In this document: positions 1-8,456 of the stretch, piece by piece | How positions within the stretch are numbered: the first letter of the stretch is position 1 | Layout of the letters: each line of letters opens with the position of its first letter | Origin: an uncultured Bacteroidales bacterium | Lineage (GTDB): Bacteria; Bacteroidota; Bacteroidia; Bacteroidales; WCHB1-69 | Length of the DNA stretch: 64,000 nt | Assembly (NCBI GenBank): GCA_937949745.1 | Contig: CALECM010000048.1 | Coordinates: 14,977 to 78,976, forward strand | Direction: 5' to 3' | Notes under the pieces: generated by a model | Seen by the model: only the letters and a program-made list of their open reading frames with translations | What the model was told of the DNA's origin: nothing | Databases searched by the model: none | Program-made: the position numbers and the translations under genes

Positions 1-935
1 TTTCTGAATTTCCAGTCGTTACTCATGGAATTCCACATATAATTAAAAGAGAGGTAGAGGGAAGGATAATATTGGGCCAGCCTCATCTGCTTTACTCTTT
101 TTAACTGTAATTGCTGGATCTCAATTTGCTTCAACATACTGTTATTTTCTAAAGAAGATCCGGACGGGACGACATCTTCCAGAATTTCAACTTCATGATC
201 GGCAAGCGCTCCCAGGCATTGCACCGGGCTTTCCAAATCCAATCCTAATAATGCTTTCAAATACCAATGTGCAAGGATCAGGGTATTCTCCGCATCATAG
301 AGTTTCGGTTCTGCATTTTTTACGTTCACATCAGCCCTGATATAATCATATTCCGCATACAATCCCTCTTCATACTTCTGCCTGATGTGATTGTAATTAT
401 CAAGTGCATTGTCGTATACTTCCTTATAAACCTGGTAAGCGTCTTTTGCCAGTAAAACGCCATAGAAAGCACTCTTCACCTGGTCCGTCATTTCGGTACG
501 TGATGAATGTGCTTTTTCTATGGCTAATTCTACATCGTAAGCACTAACCTTGAGCCCTTTCCACATCACGGCGGACACTAAAGGCATGGAAGCGGAAAAA
601 CCCAGGCTCCAATTATGGTCGCGACCTACCGGCATTCCTTCGTCCATGCCGGGAATACCATCCAGGTACATAACCTGCTTAGCCACCGCAAGCTGGTAAT
701 TTCCGTTAAAATCAATCTGCGGGAAGAGAGCACCATAGCCACTGTTTTTAACATACTGCTGTTTTACGATTTCCTGATCTGCTATTTTTACTGTAATATT
801 TTCGCTCAACGCGATTTTTAGCGCATCATCCAAAGTGATCCTGAGGGTATCGCCCGGAGATGAAGCACCTAATTCCAAATTCACCGCTGCTAAAAATATC
901 ATAGTCAATAACCAATCTTTCTTTGATTTTTTCAT
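1..935 (-). CDS. TolC-family outer membrane efflux protein (partial)
   Basis: Reading leftwards from the ATG at 935 the frame stays open for 311 codons to the window edge, so the C-terminal part is missing. The protein starts with a signal peptide (Lys-rich start, hydrophobic stretch to about residue 24). It then shows the amphipathic helical pattern of TolC-like outer membrane factors: an early LDDALKIALSEN segment, FPQIDFNGNY, and a long helical region around YNHIRQKYEEGLYAEYDYIRA. Such proteins form trimeric outer-membrane channels for RND or MFP exporters. The tetR-type gene lies immediately upstream on the same strand with 22 nt between them, so the pair is probably a self-regulated efflux operon whose pump genes lie beyond the left edge. 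Family assignment is solid; the substrate is unknown. Confidence 0.88.
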   Translation of the reverse strand, partial: MKKSKKDWLLTMIFLAAVNLELGASSPGDTLRITLDDALKIALSENITVKIADQEIVKQQYVKNSGYGALFPQIDFNGNYQLAVAKQVMYLDGIPGMDEGMPVGRDHNWSLGFSASMPLVSAVMWKGLKVSAYDVELAIEKAHSSRTEMTDQVKSAFYGVLLAKDAYQVYKEVYDNALDNYNHIRQKYEEGLYAEYDYIRADVNVKNAEPKLYDAENTLILAHWYLKALLGLDLESPVQCLGALADHEVEILEDVVPSGSSLENNSMLKQIEIQQLQLKRVKQMRLAQYYPSLYLSFNYMWNSMSNDWKFR

Positions 936-957
936 GGTTTGCTTTTTTAATAAAGTT

Positions 958-1539
958 TTATTCTTCACAATGAGTGGGCGTCAATATCCGGAGTATCTCG
1001 ACTCCTCCTTTTCCCGTCAAAATATTTTGCAGGAATGTAATCATTACAAAATGCTGATTTTTAAAGGGAGTATTGTCTAATTCTTCTATAAATATGTACA
1101 CCAGATTTTCATAATTTACACCGGATATGAAATAACCCTCTTTGGAACCCTGATACAGGTAATTTTTACAAATTTCTCTTATTTGCCCCCTAAACTCCGC
1201 TATAATCTCTTCCGTTTCAGGATAATAGGACAGGTCTTTATAGAACAAGGGACAATTAGACCGGGAATAGCGAAATACAATGATGCAGGTTTGGATAAAT
1301 TTCTCTAACGGTGATATAGACTGGTTTATCAGATTCCTAAGAGATTTTCCAATATGATTTATTTCCATTAAAGTACAATCCAACAGTAATCCCGACTTAT
1401 TACCAAACTCTTTTTCAAGGTCTTCCAGAGATGAAGAAGTTTCACCGGCAATATCTTTAAGACTAATATTTTTGATTCCATGACGGGAGAAAAGTGACAT
1501 CGCGACTTTCACGGTCCGTTCTTTTTTTAATTTTTCCAT
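958..1539 (-). CDS. TetR/AcrR-family transcriptional regulator
   Basis: The 193-residue protein has the TetR layout. An N-terminal helix-turn-helix lies in about residues 5-50 (VAMSLFSRHGIKNISLKDIA, then an FGNKSGLLL recognition-helix end). An all-helical ligand/dimer domain follows. The usual aromatic residues of the recognition helix are replaced by a Ser/Glu-rich stretch (SSSLEDLEKEF), so its operator may be unusual. The gene is first in an operon with the TolC-like gene 22 nt downstream. A TACTTTTG box at 1568-1575 sits about 30 nt upstream on the same strand. By analogy with AcrR-type systems it probably represses this operon and responds to a pump substrate; that is inference. Confidence 0.85.
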   Translation of the reverse strand: MEKLKKERTVKVAMSLFSRHGIKNISLKDIAGETSSSLEDLEKEFGNKSGLLLDCTLMEINHIGKSLRNLINQSISPLEKFIQTCIIVFRYSRSNCPLFYKDLSYYPETEEIIAEFRGQIREICKNYLYQGSKEGYFISGVNYENLVYIFIEELDNTPFKNQHFVMITFLQNILTGKGGVEILRILTPTHCEE

Positions 1540-1567
1540 AGCATCCTTGTTAATTTATTTGATGAAG

Positions 1568-1575
1568 CAAAAGTA
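1568..1575 (-). promoter_or_regulatory. -7 promoter box of tetR-tolC operon
   Basis: On the minus strand this reads TACTTTTG, matching the Bacteroidota -7 consensus TAnnTTTG. It lies 28 nt before the regulator's ATG. Confidence 0.55.
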
Positions 1576-1851
1576 AAGTGAAGCCAGGATGGAATGAAGG
1601 TTCATTTTTTCTTAAAATTGGTTCAAAAAAGATAAAAAATAAAGATATCGTACTAAAATCGTTAAAAAATGATTCAAATTGGTATATTTTTGATTTTTAA
1701 GGGCTAGAAATTTCAGTACAACCTATTTTTCAAAGACCGATAAATTATATTTTTCTGATCTAATTCCATTTTCATATTCCTCCTTTATAATTCAAAATAA
1801 ATTTGATAATTATTTAACAAATGTATTACATGACTAATTGCCGATAAAAAG

Positions 1852-1859
1852 TATCTTTG
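1852..1859 (+). promoter_or_regulatory. -7 promoter box of AraC-family gene
   Basis: TATCTTTG matches the Bacteroidota -7 consensus. It is only 11 nt before the ATG at 1871, which implies a very short 5' leader. Confidence 0.55.
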
Positions 1860-1870
1860 TTTTTTAGATT

Positions 1871-2779
1871 ATGAGATCAGATCATTATATATATGAGGTT
1901 TCCCTGGATGAATTTATCAGAACCAGTTCATTCAATGAGATATTTGATAATGAATTGGTCATCATTGAAGTAAAGGGAGAAAACGCAAAAGAGTTACGGG
2001 ACCATCCTCCTTTTCATCTGAATGCTTTTTCCATTCTGCTGGCTTCCCAGGGTGAATTTTCTTTAAAAATTGATTACCTGAGTTACCGGCTGAAAGCGAA
2101 TATGGGATTACAGATCATTAATTACCATGTATGGGAAGGAATTCATTGGACTCCTGATTTCAGGGGTTACCATATCGTAATTTCCCATGATCTACTGTCT
2201 CTCACGATTAAAGAATCAAATGAAAAATCGCAAAAACTCGTACAAGGTCAAATTCCGCCTCTTGTAGAATATGAAGAAAAAGAAATGCGGCGGCTGTTGA
2301 ATATTATTGAAAGAATGAGCGGTTATATTGCCGAAAAAGACCATCTTTTCCGGGAAATACTGGTTAAGAATGAATTGAGTACATTCCTTTATGAAATGAT
2401 GAACATTAACCTGAAAAAGAATATTCCCAATGTATCGGATGGTCCCCTTAATCTCCGGGATGAGATCCTCGGAAAGTTTATTGAATTACTTGTAATCCAT
2501 TGCAGGAAAGAACATGAAGTTTCATTCTATGCCACCAAATTATGCATCACTCCGACTTATCTTTCCAGAACCATAAAATGCTTCAGCGGTAAAACAGCTA
2601 ACAAATGGATCAGTAATGCCATCATTGCGGAAGCCAAGATGCTTTTACGGAAACCGGATTCATCGGTACAGGAAGTAGCTGATGAATTGTACTTTTCAGA
2701 TCAATCCGCTTTCGGAAAATTCTTCAAAAAACATACAGGAAAATCCCCGTTAGAGTATAAAAAAAATCGAAGCTCCTAG
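1871..2779 (+). CDS. AraC-family transcriptional regulator
   Basis: This 302-residue protein has an N-terminal cupin-like sensor region (about 1-170; HPPFHLNAFSILLASQGEF is typical of Bacteroidota AraC proteins). A C-terminal double helix-turn-helix covers about 205-300. The first HTH contains FYATKLCITPTYLSRTIK. The second contains VQEVADELYFSDQSAFGKFF and ends in the family signature TGKSPLEYKK. It stands alone, divergent from the TetR gene, and precedes the DUF5687 exporter by 169 nt with a separate promoter box between them. It might control either neighbour, but nothing in the sequence decides that. Confidence 0.9.
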   Translation: MRSDHYIYEVSLDEFIRTSSFNEIFDNELVIIEVKGENAKELRDHPPFHLNAFSILLASQGEFSLKIDYLSYRLKANMGLQIINYHVWEGIHWTPDFRGYHIVISHDLLSLTIKESNEKSQKLVQGQIPPLVEYEEKEMRRLLNIIERMSGYIAEKDHLFREILVKNELSTFLYEMMNINLKKNIPNVSDGPLNLRDEILGKFIELLVIHCRKEHEVSFYATKLCITPTYLSRTIKCFSGKTANKWISNAIIAEAKMLLRKPDSSVQEVADELYFSDQSAFGKFFKKHTGKSPLEYKKNRSS

Positions 2780-2841
2780 TTTAGATCCTTCTCTGAAAAT
2801 TAAAAAAGACATGTTTCTTGTATAATCGTATCATTTTTTAC

Positions 2842-2849
2842 TATATTTG
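2842..2849 (+). promoter_or_regulatory. -7 promoter box of DUF5687 exporter operon
   Basis: TATATTTG matches TAnnTTTG. It would give a leader of about 90 nt before the ATG at 2949. Confidence 0.45.
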
Positions 2850-2948
2850 CTCCATTGATGGATAAAGGGAGATCAATAATAACCATATTTTATAAATAAA
2901 AGGCTAACCGCTTTAGTTTTACAATAAGACAGTAAACAACCGAAGAGA

Positions 2949-4445
2949 ATGACTATGTTACAACGTGAACTGCAAAAACACCAATGGAAAGCCTTTGTCC
3001 GGCATCCCGCTTTTCAGAAAAATATAATCTTAAAAGTGTTTATGGGAATATGCTTTGCCATATTGGGAGCCGAATTCTTTCTGTTAGGATTATTTTTGGA
3101 CCGGCTGCTGCTTCAAACCGGACTCGGCGATAATGCCATCGACATATTCAATTCCGCGCTTTTATATTTGTTGCTTTTTGATTTTACGATCAAATATATC
3201 TTTAAAAAGCTGAAATCGATGCAGATAGCGCCTTATCTCACACTTCCCGTAAAACGAAAGAACTTATTTAACTTCCTGCTTATCAAAGAATTTTCCAATA
3301 TCTGGAATCTATACTTCCTTTTCCTGGTGGTACCGTTCGCTTTCCGGAGCATCACTCCTGATTTTGGTTTCTTTGCCGCTCTATCGTATATCATTTTTTT
3401 CTATTCGCTTTGTATCGGCAACAGCCTTTTGGTAAATGCAGCCGATTATATTTCTAAAAGGAAAGCATGGTTTGTCATCATACCCTTTATCGCGGTAGCG
3501 GCCATTATTGGAATTGCTGTGATTCCCAATGTTCATTTTGGCATATTTACGGTAAAACTGGGACAGTGGATACTACATCACAATCTTCTGGTATGGATTT
3601 GCCAGCTTCTTATTCTGGCCGGATTATGGCTTTGGAACCTCTCGCTAATGAGGGAAGGCTTGTACCGCGAACTGCAAGGCAAAAAAGTATCCTCCAAATC
3701 CAGGCTGTTCAATATTTCGTTTTTAGACCGATTCGGGGAAATCGGGAATTTTATAAATCTGGAAATTAAAATGTTATGGCGTGCTAAACGCTTAAAGCAG
3801 CAATTATTCGCTCTGGTGATGATACAGCTGTTTTTCTACTTTATTCTCTATTCTTCAGCAGCTTCCGAATCTTATAACTTTTTCAATTTGTTGTTCTTCG
3901 GGATTTTCTCTTTAGGAGGCCTCGGATTGATCATGTCACAAGTAATGTTCACGGCGGAGTCTTCTTTTTTCGACGGGTTAATGGCCCGAAACCATTCGCT
4001 GATCAATATGCTGAAAGGAAAATATTATCTTTACGTTGCTTACGGATTTCTTGTGGCTTTACTCATGATGATTCCGGTGGCCCATGGAAAACTAACATTT
4101 CTTTTCGTGATCTCTTTGTTTTTTTATACCAGCGGATTGGTATTTTTCGGGATGTTTCAGAATGCCGTTTACAATAAAAGTTACATGGATCTTTTCGACG
4201 GCGGAATGATGAACTGGAAAGGCACCTCCGGAAATATGGTGGTAACCACTCTTCTGGGTATGCTCTTGCCGTTTATACTGGTTTTTATCATCCACGTGAT
4301 ATTTTCCCTTAAGGTTACCTGTTACTTTATGTTGATAACCGGATTGGTTTTCACCCTTACGCATAATATTTGGCTGAAATGGATATACAAACGTTTCCTG
4401 AAACGGAAATATACGAATATGGAAGGTTTCCGAAGCAATACCTAA
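2949..4445 (+). CDS. DUF5687 family ABC-type permease
   Basis: This is a 498-residue integral membrane protein with about ten or more hydrophobic segments. Its cytoplasmic N-terminus, ELQKHQWKAFVRHPAFQKN, is the hallmark opening of DUF5687 proteins in Bacteroidota. The short loop LTLPVKRKNLFNFLLIKE resembles the conserved coupling region of ABC-2 permeases. The ATPase gene follows almost directly (stop at 4445; candidate starts at 4450 or 4480), so the two most likely form one transporter. The substrate of this family is not established. The AUG could also be read at 2955 (MLQREL), which changes only two residues. Confidence 0.85.
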   Translation: MTMLQRELQKHQWKAFVRHPAFQKNIILKVFMGICFAILGAEFFLLGLFLDRLLLQTGLGDNAIDIFNSALLYLLLFDFTIKYIFKKLKSMQIAPYLTLPVKRKNLFNFLLIKEFSNIWNLYFLFLVVPFAFRSITPDFGFFAALSYIIFFYSLCIGNSLLVNAADYISKRKAWFVIIPFIAVAAIIGIAVIPNVHFGIFTVKLGQWILHHNLLVWICQLLILAGLWLWNLSLMREGLYRELQGKKVSSKSRLFNISFLDRFGEIGNFINLEIKMLWRAKRLKQQLFALVMIQLFFYFILYSSAASESYNFFNLLFFGIFSLGGLGLIMSQVMFTAESSFFDGLMARNHSLINMLKGKYYLYVAYGFLVALLMMIPVAHGKLTFLFVISLFFYTSGLVFFGMFQNAVYNKSYMDLFDGGMMNWKGTSGNMVVTTLLGMLLPFILVFIIHVIFSLKVTCYFMLITGLVFTLTHNIWLKWIYKRFLKRKYTNMEGFRSNT

Positions 4446-4479
4446 ACAAATGCAAACATTACAAGTAAAATCAAAGATT

Positions 4480-5196
4480 ATGGATATAGCGATCAAAGAT
4501 CTCATCAAACATTTCGACGGCAATATCGCCATTGATATACCGGAATTAACTATTGAAAAAGGCTGTTTACTGGGACTTGTGGGTAATAACGGCGCCGGAA
4601 AAACGACCCTTTTCCGCCTGATCCTCGATCTTTTTAAGGCCGACCGGGGATATGTGCTCAGTCAGGGAAACAACGTGGCATTGACGGAAGAATGGAAATC
4701 CTATACAGGATCTTTTATCGACAACCGTTTCCTGATCGATTTCCTTACCCCTGAAGAATATTTCTATTTTGTAGGAGAAACTTACGGCCTGAACAAAGAA
4801 ACCGTACAGGAAAGACTGGCCGTATTCGGCCGTTTCATGAATGAAGAAATATTAAGACAGCAGAAATATATCCGGAACTTCTCCGCCGGCAACAAGCAAA
4901 AGATCGGAATCATGGCCGCCATGATGGTAAAACCTCAAATACTGATCCTGGACGAGCCGTTTAATTTCCTTGATCCTTCGTCCCAAATCGAGATCAGGGA
5001 TATGATTCTGAAAATGAACCGGGAAGACAATACCACAGTATTGATATCAAGCCATAATCTTAACTACACTACCGACATTTCCACAAGACTGATCCTGCTG
5101 GAGAAAGGAAGAATCAGGAAAGACCTTGCTAATTCCGAAGAGGCCATTGCGGAACTCAATTCTTATTTTATCGAGAAGGCGACGAATGAGGAGTAA
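4480..5196 (+). CDS. ABC transporter ATP-binding protein
   Basis: This is the cytoplasmic ATPase partner of the DUF5687 permease just upstream. From the ATG at 4480 (238 residues) it shows Walker A GNNGAGKTT (about residues 37-45), a slightly unusual signature FSAGNKQKIG (about 142-151), Walker B ILILDEPFNFLDP (about 163-175) and an H-loop ISSHN (about 196). The signature reads FSAGN where LSGGQ is common; SAG variants occur in this class. An in-frame ATG at 4450 lies only 4 nt after the permease stop and would add ten residues. I prefer 4480 because the conserved domain begins at MDIAIKDLIKHF, but translational coupling favours 4450. Confidence 0.9.
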   Translation: MDIAIKDLIKHFDGNIAIDIPELTIEKGCLLGLVGNNGAGKTTLFRLILDLFKADRGYVLSQGNNVALTEEWKSYTGSFIDNRFLIDFLTPEEYFYFVGETYGLNKETVQERLAVFGRFMNEEILRQQKYIRNFSAGNKQKIGIMAAMMVKPQILILDEPFNFLDPSSQIEIRDMILKMNREDNTTVLISSHNLNYTTDISTRLILLEKGRIRKDLANSEEAIAELNSYFIEKATNEE

Positions 5197-5538
5197 GGCA
5201 TATGTGCTTAATCCATAACTAACAATGATTCGTTTCATAATATTGGTTAAAATAATTAACCCCCATTATTATTCACAATCTATTACACCATGAAATTATG
5301 TGATCGTTTCACCAAACAGGCTCTTTCAATAATGGTATTGCACCATCCAGTGTATGTACGCCCCGGAATTTCTAGCAAACAGCCAAGGGATAAAAGTCTC
5401 GGAAAACCGATGAATAAAGACATACCAGATTAATCAACCTAAAAACTATGTTTATACTCAAAAATGTACTTCATCAATCAATTTGGAACTAAAGTTCGGA
5501 AAAATTGTGTTTTTATAATATGGTATTAATTTAAAGTA
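5197..5538. other. 342 nt intergenic gap, no clear gene
   Basis: The gap between the exporter ATPase and the radical SAM gene is AT-rich, with one moderately GC-richer island around 5340-5420. A 47-codon frame (5290-5433) runs through the island but resembles nothing I know. No terminator hairpin or convincing TAnnTTTG box was found close to the radical SAM start. Confidence 0.4.
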
Positions 5539-6153
5539 ATGTCATTTTCCGCGCCTTTTATTGGAATTAATCGAAATCGGTTAGCTACGGACGGATTTGG
5601 AGTAACAACCTTAGCGGCTTTTTGGGGATGTCCTCTTTCCTGCTACTATTGTCTGAATCCGCAGTGCGGGAGTAGAACTTCTCCTGTTCATATTTTCACT
5701 ACGGAAGAATTATACCGTCATGTGAAAAAAGATGAACTTTATTTTCTGGCTACAGGTGGCGGAATTACCTTTGGTGGCGGTGAACCTTGTCTATATCCCG
5801 ATTTCATCCATGAATTCAGGACTTATTGCGGAAAACAATGGAGCATAACCATAGAAACCTGTCTCAATATTCCTCTAAAAAATATTAAAAAAATAGATCC
5901 GGTAGTCGATCAATACATTATTGATATTAAAGACTTGAATAATGAGATTTATAAAAATTACACAGGAAAAAATAATTCATTCCTTATTTCCAATCTAAAA
6001 TGGCTGACCAGACAAGGAAGAGGAGAGAATATTAAAATCCGTGTACCTTCAATTCCGGATTTTAACACAGAGAAAGATATTCAGAAAAGTATAGAATTAA
6101 TAGATCGAATAGGAATTAAGGATATAGATATTTTTTCATATATCATAAAATAA
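5539..6153 (+). CDS. Short radical SAM protein, PFL-activase-like
   Basis: This 204-residue enzyme carries the radical SAM cluster motif C31-x3-C35-x2-C38 (GCPLSCYYC) with an extra Cys43, followed by the SAM-binding GGGEP motif at about 79-83. The opening FIGINRNRLATDGFGVTT and the region after the cluster resemble pyruvate formate-lyase activase-like proteins. At 204 residues it is shorter than those (about 240-260), and no SPASM or second Fe-S domain is visible. Known chemistry of the family is reductive cleavage of SAM to a 5'-deoxyadenosyl radical acting on a protein or small substrate. The next gene starts 4 nt after its stop and encodes a Cys-rich protein, so the two are almost certainly cotranscribed and are probably enzyme and partner. 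The exact reaction is unknown. The family call is firm; the role is not. Confidence 0.88.
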   Translation: MSFSAPFIGINRNRLATDGFGVTTLAAFWGCPLSCYYCLNPQCGSRTSPVHIFTTEELYRHVKKDELYFLATGGGITFGGGEPCLYPDFIHEFRTYCGKQWSITIETCLNIPLKNIKKIDPVVDQYIIDIKDLNNEIYKNYTGKNNSFLISNLKWLTRQGRGENIKIRVPSIPDFNTEKDIQKSIELIDRIGIKDIDIFSYIIK

Positions 6154-6157
6154 CAAC

Positions 6158-6739
6158 ATGAATAGAGGAAAAAGAACATGCAGGATATTAAAAGAAATCC
6201 GGCAACAAATTGCACTTCAAAATAATATCGAATATGTAACATCCGAATGCCATTTTCAGGGGGAATGCAAGGGTAGCTGTCCTAAATGTGAAGCAGAAGT
6301 GATCTACCTTGAGAATGAATTAAAGAAGCGGCATCAACTGGGAAAGGCTGTTTCCATTGCCGGAATTTCCTTAGGTCTCGCCGCCTCATTTTCCGCATGT
6401 AATTCTCCGCGCAAAGAAATTCCGGCTATTCCTTCAGAAATACCGATAGAAACAATATCCGAAACGCCTCCCCTTCCCTCTCCAGATACGGTTAACGTTC
6501 CACCAGAACCAGATACTAAATGCATTGCCATAGATGGACTGGTTTTTAATATTGTGGGAGATGTGGAGTTTGGAGAAAGTGAACCCATAGATCAAAATCC
6601 TGATTACAAATTAGAAGAGATACCATTCACGGATCAGCTTGAACATCCCGATGAATATCCTCCTCCGATTGATGAGGATATTTTAGAAGGTGATCTCATC
6701 CTTCCTGATCCCGGGTTTCCAGACCCGGATATAGATTAA
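6158..6739 (+). CDS. Cys-rich anchored protein paired with radical SAM enzyme
   Basis: This is a 193-residue protein of unknown function. Its N-terminal 60 residues are a charged domain with Cys8 and a cluster C31-x5-C37-x3-C41-x2-C44 (ECHFQGECKGSCPKCEAE). This could bind a metal or Fe-S cluster, or be a modification target. A basic stretch (KKRHQLGK) and a hydrophobic segment (about 62-80, AVSIAGISLGLAASFSAC) follow, ending in a lipobox-like SAC81. The segment may be a membrane anchor, which would leave the Cys domain in the cytoplasm. The remaining 110 residues are rich in Pro, Glu and Asp (for example EIPAIPSEIPIETI) and look disordered. From memory, the N-terminal MNRGK...ILKEIR...C-x5-C pattern recurs in Bacteroidota next to a similar radical SAM gene, with varied C-termini; a search should confirm this. 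Confidence 0.75.
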   Translation: MNRGKRTCRILKEIRQQIALQNNIEYVTSECHFQGECKGSCPKCEAEVIYLENELKKRHQLGKAVSIAGISLGLAASFSACNSPRKEIPAIPSEIPIETISETPPLPSPDTVNVPPEPDTKCIAIDGLVFNIVGDVEFGESEPIDQNPDYKLEEIPFTDQLEHPDEYPPPIDEDILEGDLILPDPGFPDPDID

Positions 6740-6786
6740 GTTGTTATAATCCGGAGTAGAAAATCCAGGAAACATTTATAAAACTC

Positions 6787-6900
6787 CTATTCCTTAACAA
6801 ATTTCTTCGTTACCGTCCCATGGGTAGTTTTCACATGTAAAAAATAGATCCCTGAAGAGAGATGGCTGACATTTATCAAAGTTGTGAATGTATCACGGGA
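6787..6900 (-). pseudogene. Relic of a T9SS type A sorting-domain protein tail
   Basis: The minus strand from 6900 to the TAG at 6787-6789 translates to 37 residues with the end pattern of a type IX C-terminal domain: INVSHLSSGIYFLHVKTT, then a Thr/Lys-rich strand ending KKFVKE and a stop. The core S-S-G-I-Y-F-x-x-V and the closing KKFVK match intact type A sorting domains such as the one at 12.9-13.1 kb. Upstream in the same frame a TAA appears within four codons, and neither other frame gives the expected N-terminal part of the domain, so only a stump remains. The parent gene probably decayed or was deleted during rearrangement. Confidence 0.6.
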
Positions 6901-7036
6901 AATTTATAAATCCGATCATATCAACACCAACTGTAAAATAAATGATCTTCATATAATTATCATTCTGAATCTATTTGAGATCTTAACGGTGGGATAAAAA
7001 TACTGGATTTATAACCGTCTATTGAATAATTTTACG

Positions 7037-7044
7037 TAAGTTTG
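7037..7044 (+). promoter_or_regulatory. -7 promoter box of GT-C gene pair
   Basis: TAAGTTTG matches TAnnTTTG and would give a leader of about 140 nt before the ATG at 7191. Confidence 0.35.
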
Positions 7045-7190
7045 CCCCTTTACACAGTTAAGGATAGATTCAAGAATTGCATGCTGACTTAAAAATTGAA
7101 TTTTCTTTATTTAATCACTAAGCTTAAAAAGCTTATAAAGATATTATTTAGCCACCACATCGGGTTGTTAACAAAAATACAATTTAGTAA

Positions 7191-8456
7191 ATGATAAAAG
7201 ATAAGAAATTGACTTTTTGGATAAAAATCCTCCTTATATATACACCTTTCTTTATTTTACTCCTCATTTTAAGAACCAGGGGCGGATATGACTGGGAACA
7301 ATATGTGTGGAAAGATTGGAGTTTGGCCGATCTGAAAAACGGAATTGCCGGTACCTATAATTCATGGACAGACTGTCTCCCTATTTATCATCTTATCAAT
7401 TTTTTTGCAAACAAAATATCCGGAGGAATACTTGGTTTCGAATCTAATCTTTTTTCAATACGCGCGGTTTCACTATGTTTCGAATTAGGCTCTACCCTTA
7501 TCCTCTTTTCATTGCTGAACAATAAATGGCACAAGTGGCATAAGGCCGTGCTCTATTCGCTCTTTTATTTCCTGAATGTGGCGGTTATTTATAATTCACT
7601 GGTATGGGGACAACTGGATGTGGCCATGACATTTTTCCTGTTCGCCTCGGTAATATGCGGATATAAAAAGAAGTGGTTACCGGCCTTTGTCCTGTATCTT
7701 TTGGCTGTAAATTTCAAATTACAGGCCCTGTTATTCCTTCCGTTGATGTTATTAATCTTCCTTCCCATGATCAGGCAAAGCAAATCTTACAAAAAGCTCT
7801 CTCTCTCTTTTTTGACAGCCATAGCCGTAAATTTCATCATTTACCTTCCTTTTCTTTTATCCCATGAATTTCCGGGTCTATGGAATGATATTGTGGATTC
7901 CTTTAACACAGACTCTTTCGTATCCAAAGGCGCGTTCAATATCTGGTATTTACTGTTTCAGAAAAATCCGATGGAGTTTTCCGTTTATGTGAAATTCTTA
8001 GGTATCTCTTATAAAGTTTGGGGTTGGCTTCTATTCGGCATTTCAAGCATTCTATTATTAATTTTCCTGTTTAAGAAAAATATCCGGTCAAATCTAACAA
8101 TACGGAAATATATGTTAACCCGGAAGGATGCCTTTGCCGCTTTTTCCTTAATCACCCTGCTTTTCTTTTTTCTCAATACGGAAATGTCGGGGAGGGACTT
8201 ACATCCGGCGTTTATCTTCCTGGCGGGATATGCCATGGTCTATCGCAAACCATGGCCATTTATCCTCATTAGTATTGCCTATTTCCTGAACATGGAAGCG
8301 CTTTTCCATTTTATGAAATCGCATCATTATCATACCATGATATACATGCCCTGGTTTGCGGCGGTGTTATATCTTTCAGGTATTCTCTTACTTTCTGCAG
8401 ATCTGTTATTGGCACATGGAAAACGCATAAAAAACCTGTCCGTTAATATACTATGA
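7191..8456 (+). CDS. Polytopic membrane glycosyltransferase-like protein (GT-C), copy 1
   Basis: This 421-residue protein has about ten hydrophobic segments and the pattern of bacterial GT-C enzymes (ALG6/GT87-like), which use polyprenyl-phosphate sugars on the outer face of the inner membrane. Visible motifs are an acidic first loop (YDWEQYVWKDW), TDCLPIYHL, and VWGQLDVAMTFF where GQxD is typical. A FKLQALLFLPL segment follows. The position matching the HERY motif of its neighbour reads MSGRDLHPA (about residue 331), so a usually conserved motif is altered. It overlaps the next gene by 4 nt (ATGA), implying coupled translation. Substrate and acceptor cannot be told from sequence. Confidence 0.72.
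   Translation: MIKDKKLTFWIKILLIYTPFFILLLILRTRGGYDWEQYVWKDWSLADLKNGIAGTYNSWTDCLPIYHLINFFANKISGGILGFESNLFSIRAVSLCFELGSTLILFSLLNNKWHKWHKAVLYSLFYFLNVAVIYNSLVWGQLDVAMTFFLFASVICGYKKKWLPAFVLYLLAVNFKLQALLFLPLMLLIFLPMIRQSKSYKKLSLSFLTAIAVNFIIYLPFLLSHEFPGLWNDIVDSFNTDSFVSKGAFNIWYLLFQKNPMEFSVYVKFLGISYKVWGWLLFGISSILLLIFLFKKNIRSNLTIRKYMLTRKDAFAAFSLITLLFFFLNTEMSGRDLHPAFIFLAGYAMVYRKPWPFILISIAYFLNMEALFHFMKSHHYHTMIYMPWFAAVLYLSGILLLSADLLLAHGKRIKNLSVNIL

Larger units (their letters stand above)
1540..1870. other. Divergent promoter region, AT-rich
   Basis: This 331 nt gap separates the divergent TetR and AraC regulator genes. It is strongly AT-rich and holds a -7 box for each side (1568-1575 minus, 1852-1859 plus). 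I see no open frame of interest and no clear operator palindrome. Confidence 0.5.
6740..7190. other. 451 nt gap with T9SS cargo relic and promoter
   Basis: This gap holds a decayed C-terminal sorting-domain fragment on the minus strand (6787-6900) and a plus-strand promoter box (7037-7044). The remainder (6900-7030 and 7050-7190) is AT-rich, with no other open frame I can support. Confidence 0.5.

Noticed and set aside
5290..5433. 47-codon plus-strand frame upstream of the radical SAM gene, a possible peptide precursor.
   Set aside because: No recognisable leader-core pattern, no ribosome-site support and no link to the enzyme beyond position; the Cys-rich gene is the better partner.
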